From Cranoglanis bouderius (taxonomy: Eukaryota > Chordata > Actinopteri > Siluriformes > Cranoglanididae): DNA of 64,000 nucleotides. Of this stretch, positions 51,421-63,335 are shown piece after piece. Under the pieces are notes generated by a model that worked only from the letters and a program-made list of their open reading frames with translations, made no database searches and was not told the origin of the DNA. Numbering within the stretch: the stretch's first letter is position 1; each line of letters starts with the position of its first letter. A program made the position numbers and the translations under genes. The stretch spans positions 11,565,001 to 11,629,000 of the forward strand of contig CM042541.1 in the NCBI GenBank assembly GCA_023630585.1, in the 5' to 3' direction.

Positions 51421-51760
51421 GGATTTTTTTTTAGTGTATTTGTTGAATAAATCCAATATGGCCCTAAATATGAATTCGATTTTATAGACAGTAGAATATT
51501 CTAACTGTGGTTACAGTGGAACATGTTTAGGAGTGCACACCCTTACATGATGTTTCACTATAAGGAATGCCCTGCAAGTTAAATTAAGACATATACTGTA
51601 CTGATGTTATCACATTCTTAACAATGCACCAGATGTACTTTGTACTACTAATGACACTGAATTATTGTCTTGAATATATAATAATAAAATTAATATATTT
51701 AAATATTGAAGTGATACTATGAAATCATGGAAGTCCGGCAACTTACAATTTTCACTTTTT

Positions 51761-51766
51761 TTTATT
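51761..51766 (-). terminator. Candidate poly-A signal of irf1
   Basis: AATAAA on the minus strand, about 420 bases after the irf1 stop codon. It would give a 3' UTR of about 440 bases. Confidence 0.5.
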
Positions 51767-52182
51767 ATAAACTCATTTATACACTATATACATGTTGTGA
51801 ACATTTTTCACCCAAGCACACAAGAACTTAATTAATTCTATAAAGTTTTAAGAGGAAAATGCATTAAAACCCTAATGTGTGGATAACGGAACCAGCCAAA
51901 TGTCACAGTAAATTACATGAACACGTTATATACAAGCCATTATCCTTTACAATTGAGAACAACACATCAGAAAACTGCTAAAACAGAATCTGTCCACAGT
52001 GTTCTCCGTTGATGACCATAAAATCTCTAACATAATCCTCCAAGCATAAAACTTTACACTCATACCAAACCAAGCTGAAGTGGTTCTTACAAGACTTTTG
52101 GTTATCTGATTTCATGGTCAGAGAGGAAAGATCTAGAATGTGAGGTAATGTGATAATGTACAGACTGAGTATAAAATAAGCC

Positions 52183-52316
52183 TCAGAGTAGACAGCTGAT
52201 TTGTGGAAGGCCAGTTGTGTGAGGGCTGCTGTTCCACATATCTGTGTAGTTTAAGAGATCTTCACTGGGCAGTCCTGGTATCAGTTCTGTGTAAAAACGT
52301 AGCTCAAGCTCCTCTC
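52183..52316 (-). CDS. irf1: irf1 coding exon 9 (stop)
   Basis: This exon carries 134 coding bases, EELELRFYTELIPGLPSEDL then LNYTDMWNSSPHTTGLPQIS and CLL, then TGA. Acceptor TTTTCTTTCAG. The ending is like the short ..LPSIQAIPC.. tail of IRF1. Confidence 0.9.
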
Positions 52317-54031
52317 CTGAAAGAAAAACACAATAGTTTTGAGGTAATGGCATGTAAACTAGATTCATGAAAGGATGTTAGATTTATTTACCTAGCAAAT
52401 GAATATTCCTGCTGGTAGAAAACCTGGCTATACACCCTATACTCATTAGCTAAATGCACAATTTATTTACCTGAGGTATCACTCCATTGGCTCTCTGGAC
52501 AGTGGTAAGATTCTGTCATGGCTACTTCATTGCACAGGAACCCCTTTCCGCTGCTATTGCTTTGTAGCCACTGTGAACTATCAAGCTCCAATTGCCGTGT
52601 GATCTGCAGGAGCAAAACACAGAATTTGTAACTGACTGGGTTTTGCTTGCCCTTTGCTCAGTGGTGTTTACAAACAATTGCAGAAATGCCAATAATGGAT
52701 AATTTGATACATAACAGGGTATTCCTGAGAATGAAAAAGCATAACAGAGAGACAACATTTTGGCATGTCACTAAAGCCAGACTCACCTCAACAATAGCTT
52801 TTTCCTCGTAGTCTGTGAATAAGAAAAAAAAATAAACAGTGAATACCATGCCACTTCAGAATATTATGTAAGAAAATATAATAAAAATTTGTTTTACTTT
52901 TATTACCGGTTGCGTGAACTGGTGAAACCTGGAACCTGCCAGTGTAGATATCGTTTGTGCTGTCAGGGCCGATTTCCACTTCATAACCTGAGCAGTCAGG
53001 CACATCGCAGGTGGGGCTTGATGTGTCTTGAAAGAAAAGTCACAATAAAAAAAGTATAGTACCAAGAGTCAACTTAAAAAAACATAAAACGTGTGTTATC
53101 CATAAAAATCTTTCACAAAATAATTTTAACTGAACTTTGGCTGTTGAGGTAACTTACTCATGCTTTCAGTGCTGTCTATGGTGTTCTCCTGAGTGATCAT
53201 GTCTTGCTGCTTGGGGGTGTAAAGGTGCTCTTCAGTTGATGCCATGTCTGCATCCATCTTCCTCGCCTTTTCCAAATAATACAAATTGAGTATGCGCTTT
53301 GATTTCACTGCTTGGATACTTAAAATGTGTCTTCTTTCATGCTTTGTTCTTTGTGACATAAAGATAACATGATGCTATGGCATGCTATCTCCTTACCTTT
53401 TTCCTCCTCCTGCTGTCCTGACTTTTAGATGATCTCTTGCTCTTGTTCTTGACAACCTGAAGCATGCGGTAGACACGAACAGCTTCACAGCCTTTGTTGA
53501 TGCTTTTGTCCTTCACTTCTTCAATATCTGGCAGTGAGTTCATTGCACAACGGAAGTTGGCTTTCCATGTTTTGGGGTCAGGTTCACTGACTCCTGGCTT
53601 GAATTTGCCTGCAAGCATAGTCAATGTTAAGAGGGCCTTGTAAAAGGCTATTTGTTTTTCTTTAAAAACAATGATTTGTTTGACATTAGGAGTGGCTCCT
53701 CACCTGTGTGGATTGCCCACTGTTTGAAAAGACAGGCATCTTTGTCCATCTCCCATCCGTGGCGTGCAGCGTGCTTCCAAGGAATGGAGAACATCTTTTT
53801 CTCCTAAGGAGCCCAAAAAGACACAAGATACTCTGATTGCGATTCGGGTGGTTTTATGAAATGCCTCACAACTGGTTAAACCTTTTGTCAGAAAGCATGC
53901 AGATTGCAATCATTTACTCAAGGAAAACTGTGCCTCCACCTTACCTTATCTACCCATACAAGTCCAGCGATTGAGTTCGAGTCAATCATACCCTCTAACC
54001 AGGGTCGCATGCGCGTTCTGGACACAGGCAT
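52183..54031 (-). CDS. irf1: irf1, interferon regulatory factor 1, complete
   Basis: Eight coding exons join without a break into 306 codons plus stop. The N-terminal DNA-binding domain (residues 1-113) has the IRF tryptophans at 11, 26, 38, 46 and 58, plus W77, and the recognition segment WKANFRCAMNSLPDIEEVKD. A basic stretch follows (VVKNKSKRSSKSQDSRRRKK), a likely nuclear signal. The middle has DSTNDIYTGRFQVSPVHATG, matching DSTSDLYNFQVSP of IRF1, then GKGFLCNE (GKGYLLNE in IRF1) and a short C-terminus. The long IRF-3-type association domain is absent. Known role: interferon-induced activator that binds GAAANN repeats in interferon and antigen-presentation genes. IRF2 is less likely given the middle and tail; teleost irf11 is the alternative name. 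Confidence 0.93.
52471..52603 (-). CDS. irf1: irf1 coding exon 8
   Basis: This 133-bp exon reads ITRQLELDSSQWLQSNSSGK then GFLCNEVAMTESYHC, parallel to MKLLEQSEWQPTNVDGKGYL of IRF1. Acceptor CCTGCAG, donor GTAAATA. Confidence 0.92.
52787..52812 (-). CDS. irf1: irf1 coding exon 7 (26-bp micro-exon)
   Basis: It encodes (G)DYEEKAIVE. Acceptor TTCACAG, donor GTGAGTC. Phases on both sides fit the neighbours exactly. It resembles the short acidic DEDEEGK segment of IRF1. Confidence 0.88.
52907..53026 (-). CDS. irf1: irf1 coding exon 6
   Basis: This 120-bp exon reads TSSPTCDVPDCSGYEVEIGP then DSTNDIYTGRFQVSPVHAT. The acceptor is TTTCAAG and the donor GTAATAA. It is the most IRF1-specific segment. 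Confidence 0.92.
53158..53266 (-). CDS. irf1: irf1 coding exon 5
   Basis: This 109-bp exon encodes ARKMDADMASTEEHLYTPKQ then QDMITQENTIDSTESM plus one base. The acceptor is GGAAAAG (purine-rich, weak) and the donor GTAAGTT. The acidic, low-complexity character suits the region after the IRF1 basic stretch. Confidence 0.85.
53397..53608 (-). CDS. irf1: irf1 coding exon 4
   Basis: This 212-bp exon contains EPDPKTWKANFRCAMNSLPD, the recognition helix, then VYRMLQVV and a lysine/arginine-rich tail. The acceptor is GCTTGCAG and the donor GTAAGGA. Confidence 0.97.
53704..53803 (-). CDS. irf1: irf1 coding exon 3
   Basis: This 100-bp exon reads EKKMFSIPWKHAARHGWEMD then KDACLFKQWAIHT, ending one base into a Gly codon. 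It carries three of the IRF tryptophans. The donor is GTGAGGA. Confidence 0.96.
53945..54031 (-). CDS. irf1: irf1 coding exon 2 (start)
   Basis: The exon starts five bases before the ATG, after TTTGTTCAG. It encodes 29 codons, MPVSRTRMRPWLEGMIDSNS then IAGLVWVDK. The donor is GTAAGGT. The Met is the first in frame after the acceptor and matches the family start. Confidence 0.95.
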
Positions 54032-54490
54032 GGTTCCTGAACAAATACAGTGATAATATACAGTGATTAATACATTTAATTAGTATATTACGTTAGCCTA
54101 CAGTCCTAAAATCCTGCCTAGCTTGTGAAAAATCAAGTTCATGATTTACAAAATACATCAAGTCCAGACCAAGTCTATCACACACGCGCGCGCTCACACA
54201 GCACAAGAGCTTAAACAAATGATCAAATCGGAATAAAATAAGTACAACAAGGACACAAAAACACGTAATATAATACACGTAAGTGGGGAAAGAAAACAAT
54301 AGCGTGTACAACACAAATGTAAATGTACGTGCCTAAATATAACCGCCCTATGTAATGATGCACATTTTAAATTACAAAAAACATGCCTAATGGCAACACA
54401 AAAATGCAGTATATCAAGACCGTATCTTTCGTGCGAGATTCAAGTCACACAAACACGCACATACAAGGTTATGAAAACAGGAGTACTTAC

Positions 54491-54593
54491 TGAGTATCCG
54501 GAATAATTAATGAAATGAAAGAAAGGCGATAGGTAAAGATATTCCACTTGTCTCAGAGCAAGCTGCTGTCCGTATCGGTTATTAACTATGTTT
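54491..54593 (-). other. irf1: irf1 non-coding exon 1 (5' UTR)
   Basis: It ends at a strong donor, ACTCA|GTAAGTACTC. The start is inferred as 25-30 bases downstream of the TATA box, so the right border is approximate. IRF1 genes typically have a non-coding first exon. Confidence 0.7.
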
Positions 54594-54618
54594 GTGTCCA
54601 CGAAGCGTGCCTCTTTTA

Positions 54619-54626
54619 TATTTATA
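54619..54626 (-). promoter_or_regulatory. irf1 TATA box
   Basis: The minus strand reads CCTATAAATATAAAAG. It stands about 130 bases upstream of the exon 1 donor and just downstream of the kappaB site. Confidence 0.75.
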
Positions 54627-54632
54627 GGCGTT

Positions 54633-54643
54633 GGGGATTTCCC
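54633..54643 (-). promoter_or_regulatory. NF-kappaB site in irf1 promoter
   Basis: The minus strand reads GGGAAATCCCC, a full GGGRNNYYCC match. It lies 7 bases upstream of the TATA box, about -45 from the inferred start. Mammalian IRF1 promoters carry a kappaB site at nearly the same place. Confidence 0.8.
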
Positions 54644-54718
54644 AACGCAAGAGTTTGGCGGCTATCGGCGCACGCGCAGTGTGACCAAAATGCAGGCGCG
54701 CTCAAACTTAAGTGGGGT

Positions 54719-54733
54719 GATTTCCGAGAAATC
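54719..54733. promoter_or_regulatory. GAS (STAT1) site in irf1 promoter
   Basis: The sequence GATTTCCGAGAAATC is nearly palindromic, with a core TTCCGAGAA that fits TTCNNNGAA. It lies about -130 from the inferred start. The human IRF1 promoter has GATTTCCCCGAAAT at about -120, which makes it responsive to interferon-gamma. Confidence 0.8.
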
Positions 54734-54739
54734 ACGCCG

Positions 54740-56655
54740 TTGTGAGCTATGCATGCTACGTGAGGTTGTAAGGACAGTGTTGTGGTTTCGGCATACGCAG
54801 ACATGCACACTATTCCAACAGCAACAAGAGGATTGCATTTTTGTGTGTTTGTTAAAATACGAATGGATTTATCGCTCACCATCTCTGATCCAAATAATAA
54901 AGCCTAGTGAGACATGTAATTCCTTACAATGGTAAATAAATAAACAATCAAATAAAAAAATAAGATGGATTAAACACATTTAAAAAACAATATAACACCT
55001 TAAACACACTGTAAAATATACAAAGCTTGCTGAAAATGCTCAGATGTGCCACGCTCCAGTTTTATGCTAACGTGGATATCAGCATGGTACAACAGACAGC
55101 GACCCTAAATGATTCCAATACAGCGTCAAAAGGATCCCAGAGAGCTGGGGCAGAGCAAGAAACCATAGCCTTTCCGGGAAATGGTATGTAATTTTTTAGA
55201 GCTGTAGAGGGAGCTCTTGAGTCAGTTTAATTTGAGGGCTTTTCTGTAAACTCAACCTTGCCAGTAATTACCCAGCCAGCCAGTAGGGACCTCATGAGTC
55301 CCAAATGGGCTTGAAACTGGGGCCCATGTGGGCAGCCAAGCTGGGCCCCACCATCTTTTGTCTGTAGTTTCCATGGTGTCCTCACTAATGATGGGGTCCA
55401 AATAGGCCAGATGTAGGGCCTTTGTATTATGGAACAGCAACATAGAGCAACCTGCATGGGCTGTAGTGGGCACTGTCTGAGTGTTGTATGGGCTGCATGG
55501 GTTACTTTATTTTACAGTAGCTGCTTTTAACTAAGAAAACATTACACAGAATAAAGAATCCATAATACAGCTACATTTTTTAAATTTACAATTGAACAGC
55601 AAAGAACAGGCAGATCAACAACAATGATAAAAGATCAGTAATACGCAAATATATATACCACAGGGTTTTTCCTCCCTCCAACTTTTTTTTTGTCAGGGAG
55701 TAATTATTGTGGATGTTAACAATAGCAATAGCAAACAGGGAAATATATAACTAATGTAGCCTATTTTAGAAAGAAATTGCTAACCTAGCTAACTTACACA
55801 GATATTCATGTACTGAATAAAGTTACGTTAGCCAGTGAAGGTAGTTGAGGTTACATAAATATACACTGACAGAACTAACCTTAGTATCTAACGTGGCTTG
55901 GTAGCTAAACAAAGTTAGGCTGTGTTTTTCTGACCAAAACCGCTGGTCAAACAGCCGGTTTCATTTTTGAAAACACGGTCTACTCCATAGGACTGTTATG
56001 AAAAATAGGTGCTGACCTTACGTGTGAACACAGCCTTAGGTAGCTAAGGGTGTTGGAGTACAAATGTATCAGTAGAGGATTTTACAGGCCCGCAAAGCTA
56101 GGAAAGTGAAGTGTTCAAAAGAGGGCTGTGTTGTTTGTAGTTGAAATACATGTTGAAATAAATTAAGAAATTCTCTGTCTGTCTCCTTTATGTCCTTTGG
56201 TTGAATTTTCAATATAATTACATATGTATTACATATGTACGTATCTTTTTTTCTTCCTATGTTTACAAGTTAAGGTAATCCACATATATTTTCATTAAAT
56301 CTCAAACATGTTATTTGGTGAAATGAAAAGACTTTTGATTATAAGTACAATAAGTGTTGCCAGTTTTCTTTCACAAATATGGTAATAGTCATTATGATAT
56401 GGATAATGTTCAAAAACAATGTGGAAAAAAAACTTTAAATTTGTTTTTCATTTCACTGGTCAGTAGTTTTTATGTTATAGCTGATTGGTGTAACACTCTC
56501 ACACAGTGTTATTCAATTATTTTAACACTTATAGCTTAAAAAATGTTAAGTATTTTTTAAGCGTTTCTTTTCATAAATCTAACAAAGATTTATTTTTTAA
56601 TTTAATGATCATACTAATAGTAACAACAATAATGTAATTGCTTAATCCCTTTGTT
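54740..56655. other. Intergenic stretch upstream of irf1
   Basis: No gene seen. At 55230-55500 lies a GGGCCCATGTGGGC-rich block (ACTGGGGCCCATGTGGGCAG; AGCTGGGCCCCACCATC) that looks like a fish tandem-repeat relic. Confidence 0.4.
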
Positions 56656-56659
56656 CAGA

Positions 56660-56939
56660 GACCAGAATTGGGTAATTATGTTGGCTTGACAAAGCCAATA
56701 TACTGTTCTGCTTTATAATCTTATTATTAGTGGTGCTTGCAAAGCAAAGCATCACTATTGTTATCTCACATACTTATTATTATCATTATTATAATAATTA
56801 TTACTAGTGGTACTATGCAAAGCATCACTATTAAAATTGCCCATACTTATTAGTGGTGCTTGCATCACTATTGTTATTGCTCATGCTTATTATTATTATG
56901 TTGCCTTGACAACGCCAATATACTGTTCTGCTTTATAAG

Positions 56940-57001
<62 letters not shown>

Positions 57002-57051
57002 GTTGGCTTGAGAAAGTCAATATACTGTTTTGCTTTATAAGATTATTATTA
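56660..57051. repeat. Mixed repeat ends and (TTA)n tract
   Basis: The phrases TTGGCTTGACAAAGCCAATA (three near-copies, at 56680, 56902 and 57002) and GTGGTGCTTGCAAAGCAAAG alternate. A (TTA)n run of about 60 bases occupies 56941-57000. These look like termini of repeats stacked on each other. Confidence 0.6.
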
Positions 57052-58318
57052 GGGGCCAAGCACCGAAGGTGTGTTGGCACCTGTTGTATCCCTTAGTTTT
57101 CTTCTTCTTCTTCTTCTTCCACTCTTGTGTCTATGGACTCTGTAACTTGGACAATTTGGACTCTGTAACTCAAGCCCTCTAGCGCCAACAACTGTCCAAA
57201 GTTGCACTCATGTTTATGCTAATAACTTATGGTTTAAATTTCCGCCCAACTAGATTTTCCGCCATTTTGAATTTTCTGTAAAACATACTTTTTCGAACTC
57301 CTCCTAGACTGTTCATAGGATTTTCATGAAATTCGAAGGCCATCATCATCAGACTATGCTGGCAAATAGTATTCAAAAACTTTTTGATAAATCAAACCAC
57401 TCTTGAACACGGCGCAAACAAATCCGATGCTGAGCACGCCAAAATGGACATGAGACTATATCTCCGAAATGCTTTAGCATATTCATACCAAACTTAGTGT
57501 GTCATATACATCATGACTTGAGGCTACCTGTACAGTTGCAGAACAGCGCCACCTAGTGCCACATTTTTGCTTATAACTTATGAATGGTTTGTCCTAAAAT
57601 CATGAAACTGGTCTCTACAGATTCATTGGGGCATAACAAGTCATTTGATTTTACATTTTCGATTGTCAGCCATTTTGGTAGTTGGCCATTTTGAATTTAG
57701 TCTTAAACGCTGTATTTTATGAACCACTTGGCACATTGTTACAATAATTGGTAGGTGTCATCAGGACCATGCCCCAAAAGTACTCAAAACGTTTCAGCAC
57801 AGCGCCACCTTGTGGTCAACAATTGTAACACAATTACAAAACATGCTAATAGCTTTTGACTACTTTTGCGCATTGTCATGAGATTGGTCTTGCAAGAATC
57901 CCTGGGTCATGTAGAAAACATGATACCAACTATGCCATTGTAGGCTAAAAAATTTTTTCGGCATTTTGAATTTTCTGAAAAACCTACTTTTTTGAACTCA
58001 TCCCAGATCGTCGTCCAATTTCATCAATCATCTTCAGACCATGCCGACAAAAAGTTATGGAATTTGTGTTGATATACCAAACTGTTATCATTTAACGCAG
58101 CAACAAATTTGATGGCATGATACCAAAATGATTCTGAGGCTGTATTTCTACAAGGCTTTGGCATATTGACACCAAACTTTGTGTATATTATTGTGAACCC
58201 ACACTGACCACACCGCATCAAAGTGGTTACAGCACCACCTATTGGTCAAATATGATAAGCAATTAAATCAACCATTTTGCCTAAAATCATATACAAATGT
58301 CTAAAATTGCTCTGTTTA
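57052..58318 (+). repeat. Long unclassified repeat, copy 1
   Basis: It starts GGGGCCAAGCACCGAAGGTG after TTA, followed by a (TTC)n run, and carries phrases such as AGCGCCACCTAGTG and GCCATTTTGAATTT many times. No coding signal. It breaks off where copy 2 starts. Confidence 0.8.
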
Positions 58319-60428
58319 GGGGCCAAGCACCGAAGGTGCGATGGCACCTATTGTATCTGTTAGTTTTCTTCTTCTTCTTCTTCTTCTTCTTCTTCTTCTT
58401 CTTCTTCTTCCACTCTTGAGTCTATGGCAGCCCATAGAACTGCTTGTGGGAAAGTTATGAAATTTGGCATGCAGATAGAGGACAGTCTGCACTGTTAATA
58501 CAGCCAGTTTGGACTCTGTAACTCAAGTCCTCTAGCGCCACCAACTGTCCAAATTTGCACTCATGTTTATGCTAATAACTTTTGAAATGTAAGGGCTAGA
58601 AACAAAATTCTTTTTTCCTCTGATTCCTTGGCTCAAGACGATACCATGGTTTCAATTTCCACCTGACTAGATTTTCCACCATTTTGAATTTTAAGAATAA
58701 CATACTTTTTTGGACTCCTCCTAGGCCGACTAATTTTCACTAAAATCGAACCAGATCATCTTCAAACCATGCAAACAAAAGTTACGGAATTCAAGTTGAT
58801 TAGTCAACCCGTTCTCGAATAACACGCGAATGAATCCGACGGGAAGCACGCCAAAATGGACGTGAGGCTATATCCCTGAAACGCTTCAGCGTATTCGTAC
58901 CAAACTTAGTATATATCATAGCCATCAGGACTTGAGGGTATCTGTACAGTTTCAGAACAGCGCCAACTAGAGGTCATGAGATATGAAAAAGCACATTTTT
59001 GCTTATAACCTACGAATGGTTTGGCCTGAAATCATGAAACTGGTCTTTTCAGATTCACTGGGGCATACCAAGTCGTTTGATGTTACATTTTTGAATGTCA
59101 GCCATTTTGGTGGTTGGCCATTTTGAATTTAGTCTTAAACACTGTATTTTATGAACCACTTGGCACATTGTTTTAATAATTGGTAGGTGTCATCAGGACC
59201 ATGCCCCAAAAGTACTCAAAACGTTTCAGGACAGCGCCACCTTGTGGTCAACAATTGTAACACAATTACAAAACATGCTAATAGCTTTTGACTACTTTTG
59301 CACATTGTCATGAGATTGGTCTTGCAAGAATCCCTGGGTCATGTAGAAAACATGATACCAACTATGCCATTGTAGGCTAAAATTTTTTCCCGTCATTTTG
59401 AATTTTCTGAAAAACCTACTTTTTTGAACTCATCCCAGATCGTCGTCCAATTTCATCAATCATCTTCAGACCATGCCAACAAAAAGTTAAAAAACATACT
59501 TTTTCGAACTCCTCCTAGGCTGTTGCTCTGATTTACAGGAAAATAGAATCAGATCATCCTCAGACAATGCTGATAAAAATTTATGGAATTCAAGTTGATT
59601 AGTAAATCCTTTCTCGAATCACGCATGATCAAATTCAATGGCGAGCATGCCAAAATGGATGTGAGGCTATATCTACGCAATGCTTTAGCCTATTGAGACA
59701 AAACATGGTAGCTGTCATCATAATCATGATCTGAGGGTAGCTGCACAGTTTCGGCGCAGCGCCACCTAATGGTCATGAGATATAAAAAATGGATAATTTT
59801 GCTGATAACTTCTGAACAGTTTGACCAAAAATCACAAGATTGGTCTCTTGGAGAAGTCATACGATATCCAATTTTTCCATGTCGGCCATTGTTGGCTTCA
59901 GCCATTTCCATATGTCATAAAATGTTATATTTTACAGACACACTGACATATCGTTATGAAACTCAGTCAGTGATTTTGGCACGATGCCTGGAAGGTACGC
60001 AAAAAAAAAAGTCCACCATTTTGAAATGTTTTGAAACTCCTCTGAGACTGTTTGTTCGATTTTCACCAAAATCAAAACATCTAGGGTTAAAACATCTAGG
60101 GTTAAAACCACCATGCCGACCAAAAATTATGGAATGCAAGTTGATTAATCAAGCGATTTTCAAATAATACACAAACAAATTTGATGGTGAGCATGCCAAA
60201 ATGGACATGAGACTATATCTCTGTATAGCTTTAGCATATTTAGATGAAACTTGGTAGCATGACCTGAGGGTACGTGCACAGCTTCCGCGCAGCGCCAACT
60301 AGTGGTCACAAGATATGAAAAAATGGCTAATTTTGCTTATAACTTCTGAACAGTTTGTCATAAAATCATGACCATGCTAAAATCATGCTTGCTTATCTCT
60401 TTACTTTGACTCTTTTGTGCTTGGCCCC
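58319..60428 (+). repeat. Long unclassified repeat, copy 2, with inverted ends
   Basis: The left end is GGGGCCAAGCACCGAAGG and the right end GTGCTTGGCCCC, an inverted 12-base match. TTA flanks both sides. Its interior shares long near-identical stretches with copy 1 (57684-58050 and 59116-59485). A 45-base (TTC)n run lies near its start. Confidence 0.8.
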
Positions 60429-63240
60429 TTAATTGCTGCTTGCAGCTATATTTATTATTATTATTCTTCCACCATGGACGTCTATGGCAGCCCATAAATC
60501 CATATGGTAAAAAGTTGTGAAATTTTGCACACAGATACTCTGAACTGTTACCACAGCCAGTCTCTATCTCAAAAGCTCTAGTGCCACCAACAGGTCAAAG
60601 TTTAACTCATATTTATGCTAATAACTTTTGAACCGTAAGGGCTAGAAACAAAATTATGCTAAGTCGATTGCATACCTGCATACATGCATGGTTTTACTAG
60701 ATTTTCCGGCATTTTGAATTTTCTGAAAAGCATACTTTTTTGAACTCCTCCTAGATCGTTCATCCGATTTTCACCAAAATCAAATCACATAATCTTCAGA
60801 TCATGTTGACAAAAATTATGGAATTCAAGTTGATTAGTCCAACCGTTTTTGAATAACGCACAAACGAATTAGACAAACCAAACTTTTTATATGTCATAGG
60901 CATCATGACTTGAGGGTGCCTGCTCAGTTTCGGAACAGTGCCAGCATATTTTTGCTTATAACTTCTGAATGTTTTATCATCAAATCATGATACTGATCTC
61001 TTTAGATTCTGTGATATATGAAATATTTCTATGTTGGCCATTTTGGATGTCGGCCATTTTGAATTTAGTCATAAAATGCTGTATTTTACGAACAACTTGG
61101 CATGTCATTACGAAAATCGGGCGCCATGCCCTGAAGGTACTCACAAATTGTTTAGGACACTGCCACCTTGTGGTCAAAAATTATAATTATTTAAAAAAGT
61201 TTTGGAACGCAAGTTGATTTGTCAAACTGTTCTCAAAAAACGCGGAAACCAATTTGATCGAGAGCATGCCAAAAATCTCCGTAACGCTTATAACTTTGTC
61301 GTGAAATCATGAATCTGGTCTCATTAGATTCTCTGTGGCATACTGAGTCTAATGATTTGACATCTTCTTAGGCTGGCCATTTTGTGTTGTTGATTTTGAG
61401 TAAGACATAAAATGCTGTATTTTATGAACGCCTTGGTGTGTTGTTGGTATGTGTCATTGACACTATACCCTGAAGGTACACACAAAGTTTCAGGACAATG
61501 CCACCTTGTGGTCAAAAATTATAATGCAATATCAATAAATGCTAATAGCTTTTGACTACTTTTGCCTTTTGTCATTATACTGGTTTTATGGTCCTTGGGT
61601 CATGCCAAGAACAATGATACCAATTATTCCATGGCCCACCAAATTTACTGTCCGCCATTTTGAAATGTCTAAAAAACCTTATTTTCAAACTATATTCAAA
61701 CTCCTCCTAGACTGTTTGTCCCATTTTTTGTCCCATTTGTTCTCATTTTCATTCCAATAAAAACTTATGGAAATCAAGTTGATTGGTCAAACCATTCTTG
61801 AATAATGCACAAACAAATTAGATGGCAAGCATGCCAAAATGGACGAGAGACTATATCTCTGCAATGTTTGGGAGTATTGAGACAAAACATGGTAGTTGTC
61901 ATCAAAATCATGACCTGAGGGTACTTGCATAGGTTTGGCATGGTGCCACCTACTGGTCAAGAAATATGAAAAATGGCTTTTTTGCTTATAACTTCTGACT
62001 AGCTTAACCAAAAACCATGAGACTGATCTTATTTCATTTCAGTGTGGCATACTGAGTCGACTGATATCCAGTATTACCATGTTGACCATTTTGAATTTTG
62101 TCATAAAATACTGTATTTTTTGACTGCATTGGCATAACATCATGAAACGTGGTATGTGTCATTGGCACCATACCCTGAAGGCACCCTAAAAGTTTGGGGC
62201 TGCCACCTACTGTTCAAAAGATATAACAAAACATCAAATATGCTTATAGTTTTTGGCAACTTTGTCCGGTGGCCATGAATATTACCTCTTTCTATTCCTT
62301 GTGTCCTACAGAATCCAATGATTTACACTTTTCCACAGTCAGGCATTTAGTCTGGTCGCCATTTTGAGTCATGTTAAAAGCCTATTTTTTCAAACTCTTC
62401 CTAGACCATTCATCCGATTTTCACCACATTTAACGTCGATCATTAGAGGATCACTTAGAGGAATTCATGATGATAAACCAATCAATTCTTGTTTAACACT
62501 TCAACAAATTTGACTGTGAGTATGCAACAGTGGACGAGAGGCTATCTATTCGCAATGCTTTGACATATTGAGACACTGAGACTAAAATTATCATTTGTCA
62601 TAGCCATCATGTTATGAGCCTACCAGATTAGTTTTGCCGCAGTGCCACCTAGTGGTACTGAATACTGGAAAATTGCTATTTTTTGCTCATGACTCCTCTA
62701 TAGTTTGGCCTAAAATTATAATATTAGTCTCTTCTCTTTGGATTCATTGGGACATACAAAATACAATGATGTAAAAAAAATTCTGGGGTTAACTTTGGGC
62801 ATCTGCCATTTTGAATTTTGCTGTAAAATGCTGTATTTTACAAAAGCACTGGCATATCGTTATGAAACTGGTCATTGGCACCGTGCCCTGAAGGTACCCA
62901 AGAACTTTGGGGCTGGTGCAACTTAGTAGTCAAAAGATATAACAAAATTCACAAATATGCTTATAGCTTTTGTTAACTTTGTCTGATGGCCATGAATCTC
63001 ACCTCTTTCTATTCCCTGGGTCCTACAGAATTCACTGATGTACATTTTTCCACAGTTGGCCATTTTGTCTTTCCTCTATTTTGAGTCATGTCAAACACCT
63101 ACTTTTTTGAACTCCTCGTAGACCTCCTAGACCCTTTGTCTGATTTTCATCAAATTCACCAACAATTATTGTGTAACGATTCAACAAATTTGATGGCAAG
63201 CTAATTCACCAGTCACTCATTATTATCCCCTGGTGGTTAG
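60429..63240 (+). repeat. Degenerate continuation of the same repeat array
   Basis: Phrases of the same family recur: GTCTATGGCAGCCCATAAAT, GCCACCTTGTGGTCAAAAAT, TTGAACTCCTCCTAGA and CCATTTTGAATTTTG. Some blocks are repeated with strong drift. No open reading frame stands out. Confidence 0.7.
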
Positions 63241-63249
63241 AAATATCTA

Positions 63250-63266
63250 AAAAAAAATAAATAAAA

Positions 63267-63335
<69 letters not shown>
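63250..63335. repeat. (AAAT)n(AAT)n microsatellite
   Basis: AAAT units pass into about 17 AAT units. Confidence 0.95.

Noticed and set aside
54588..54935. 115-codon plus-strand frame upstream of irf1
   Set aside because: It overlaps the irf1 TATA box, kappaB and GAS sites and has no protein character.
59769..60167. 132-codon frame in the right-hand repeat array
   Set aside because: The same sequence family recurs many times with different frames open; no domain is seen.
63250..63335. Regular short repeats that might suggest a CRISPR array
   Set aside because: They are plain AAAT/AAT microsatellite units without spacers; the genome is vertebrate.
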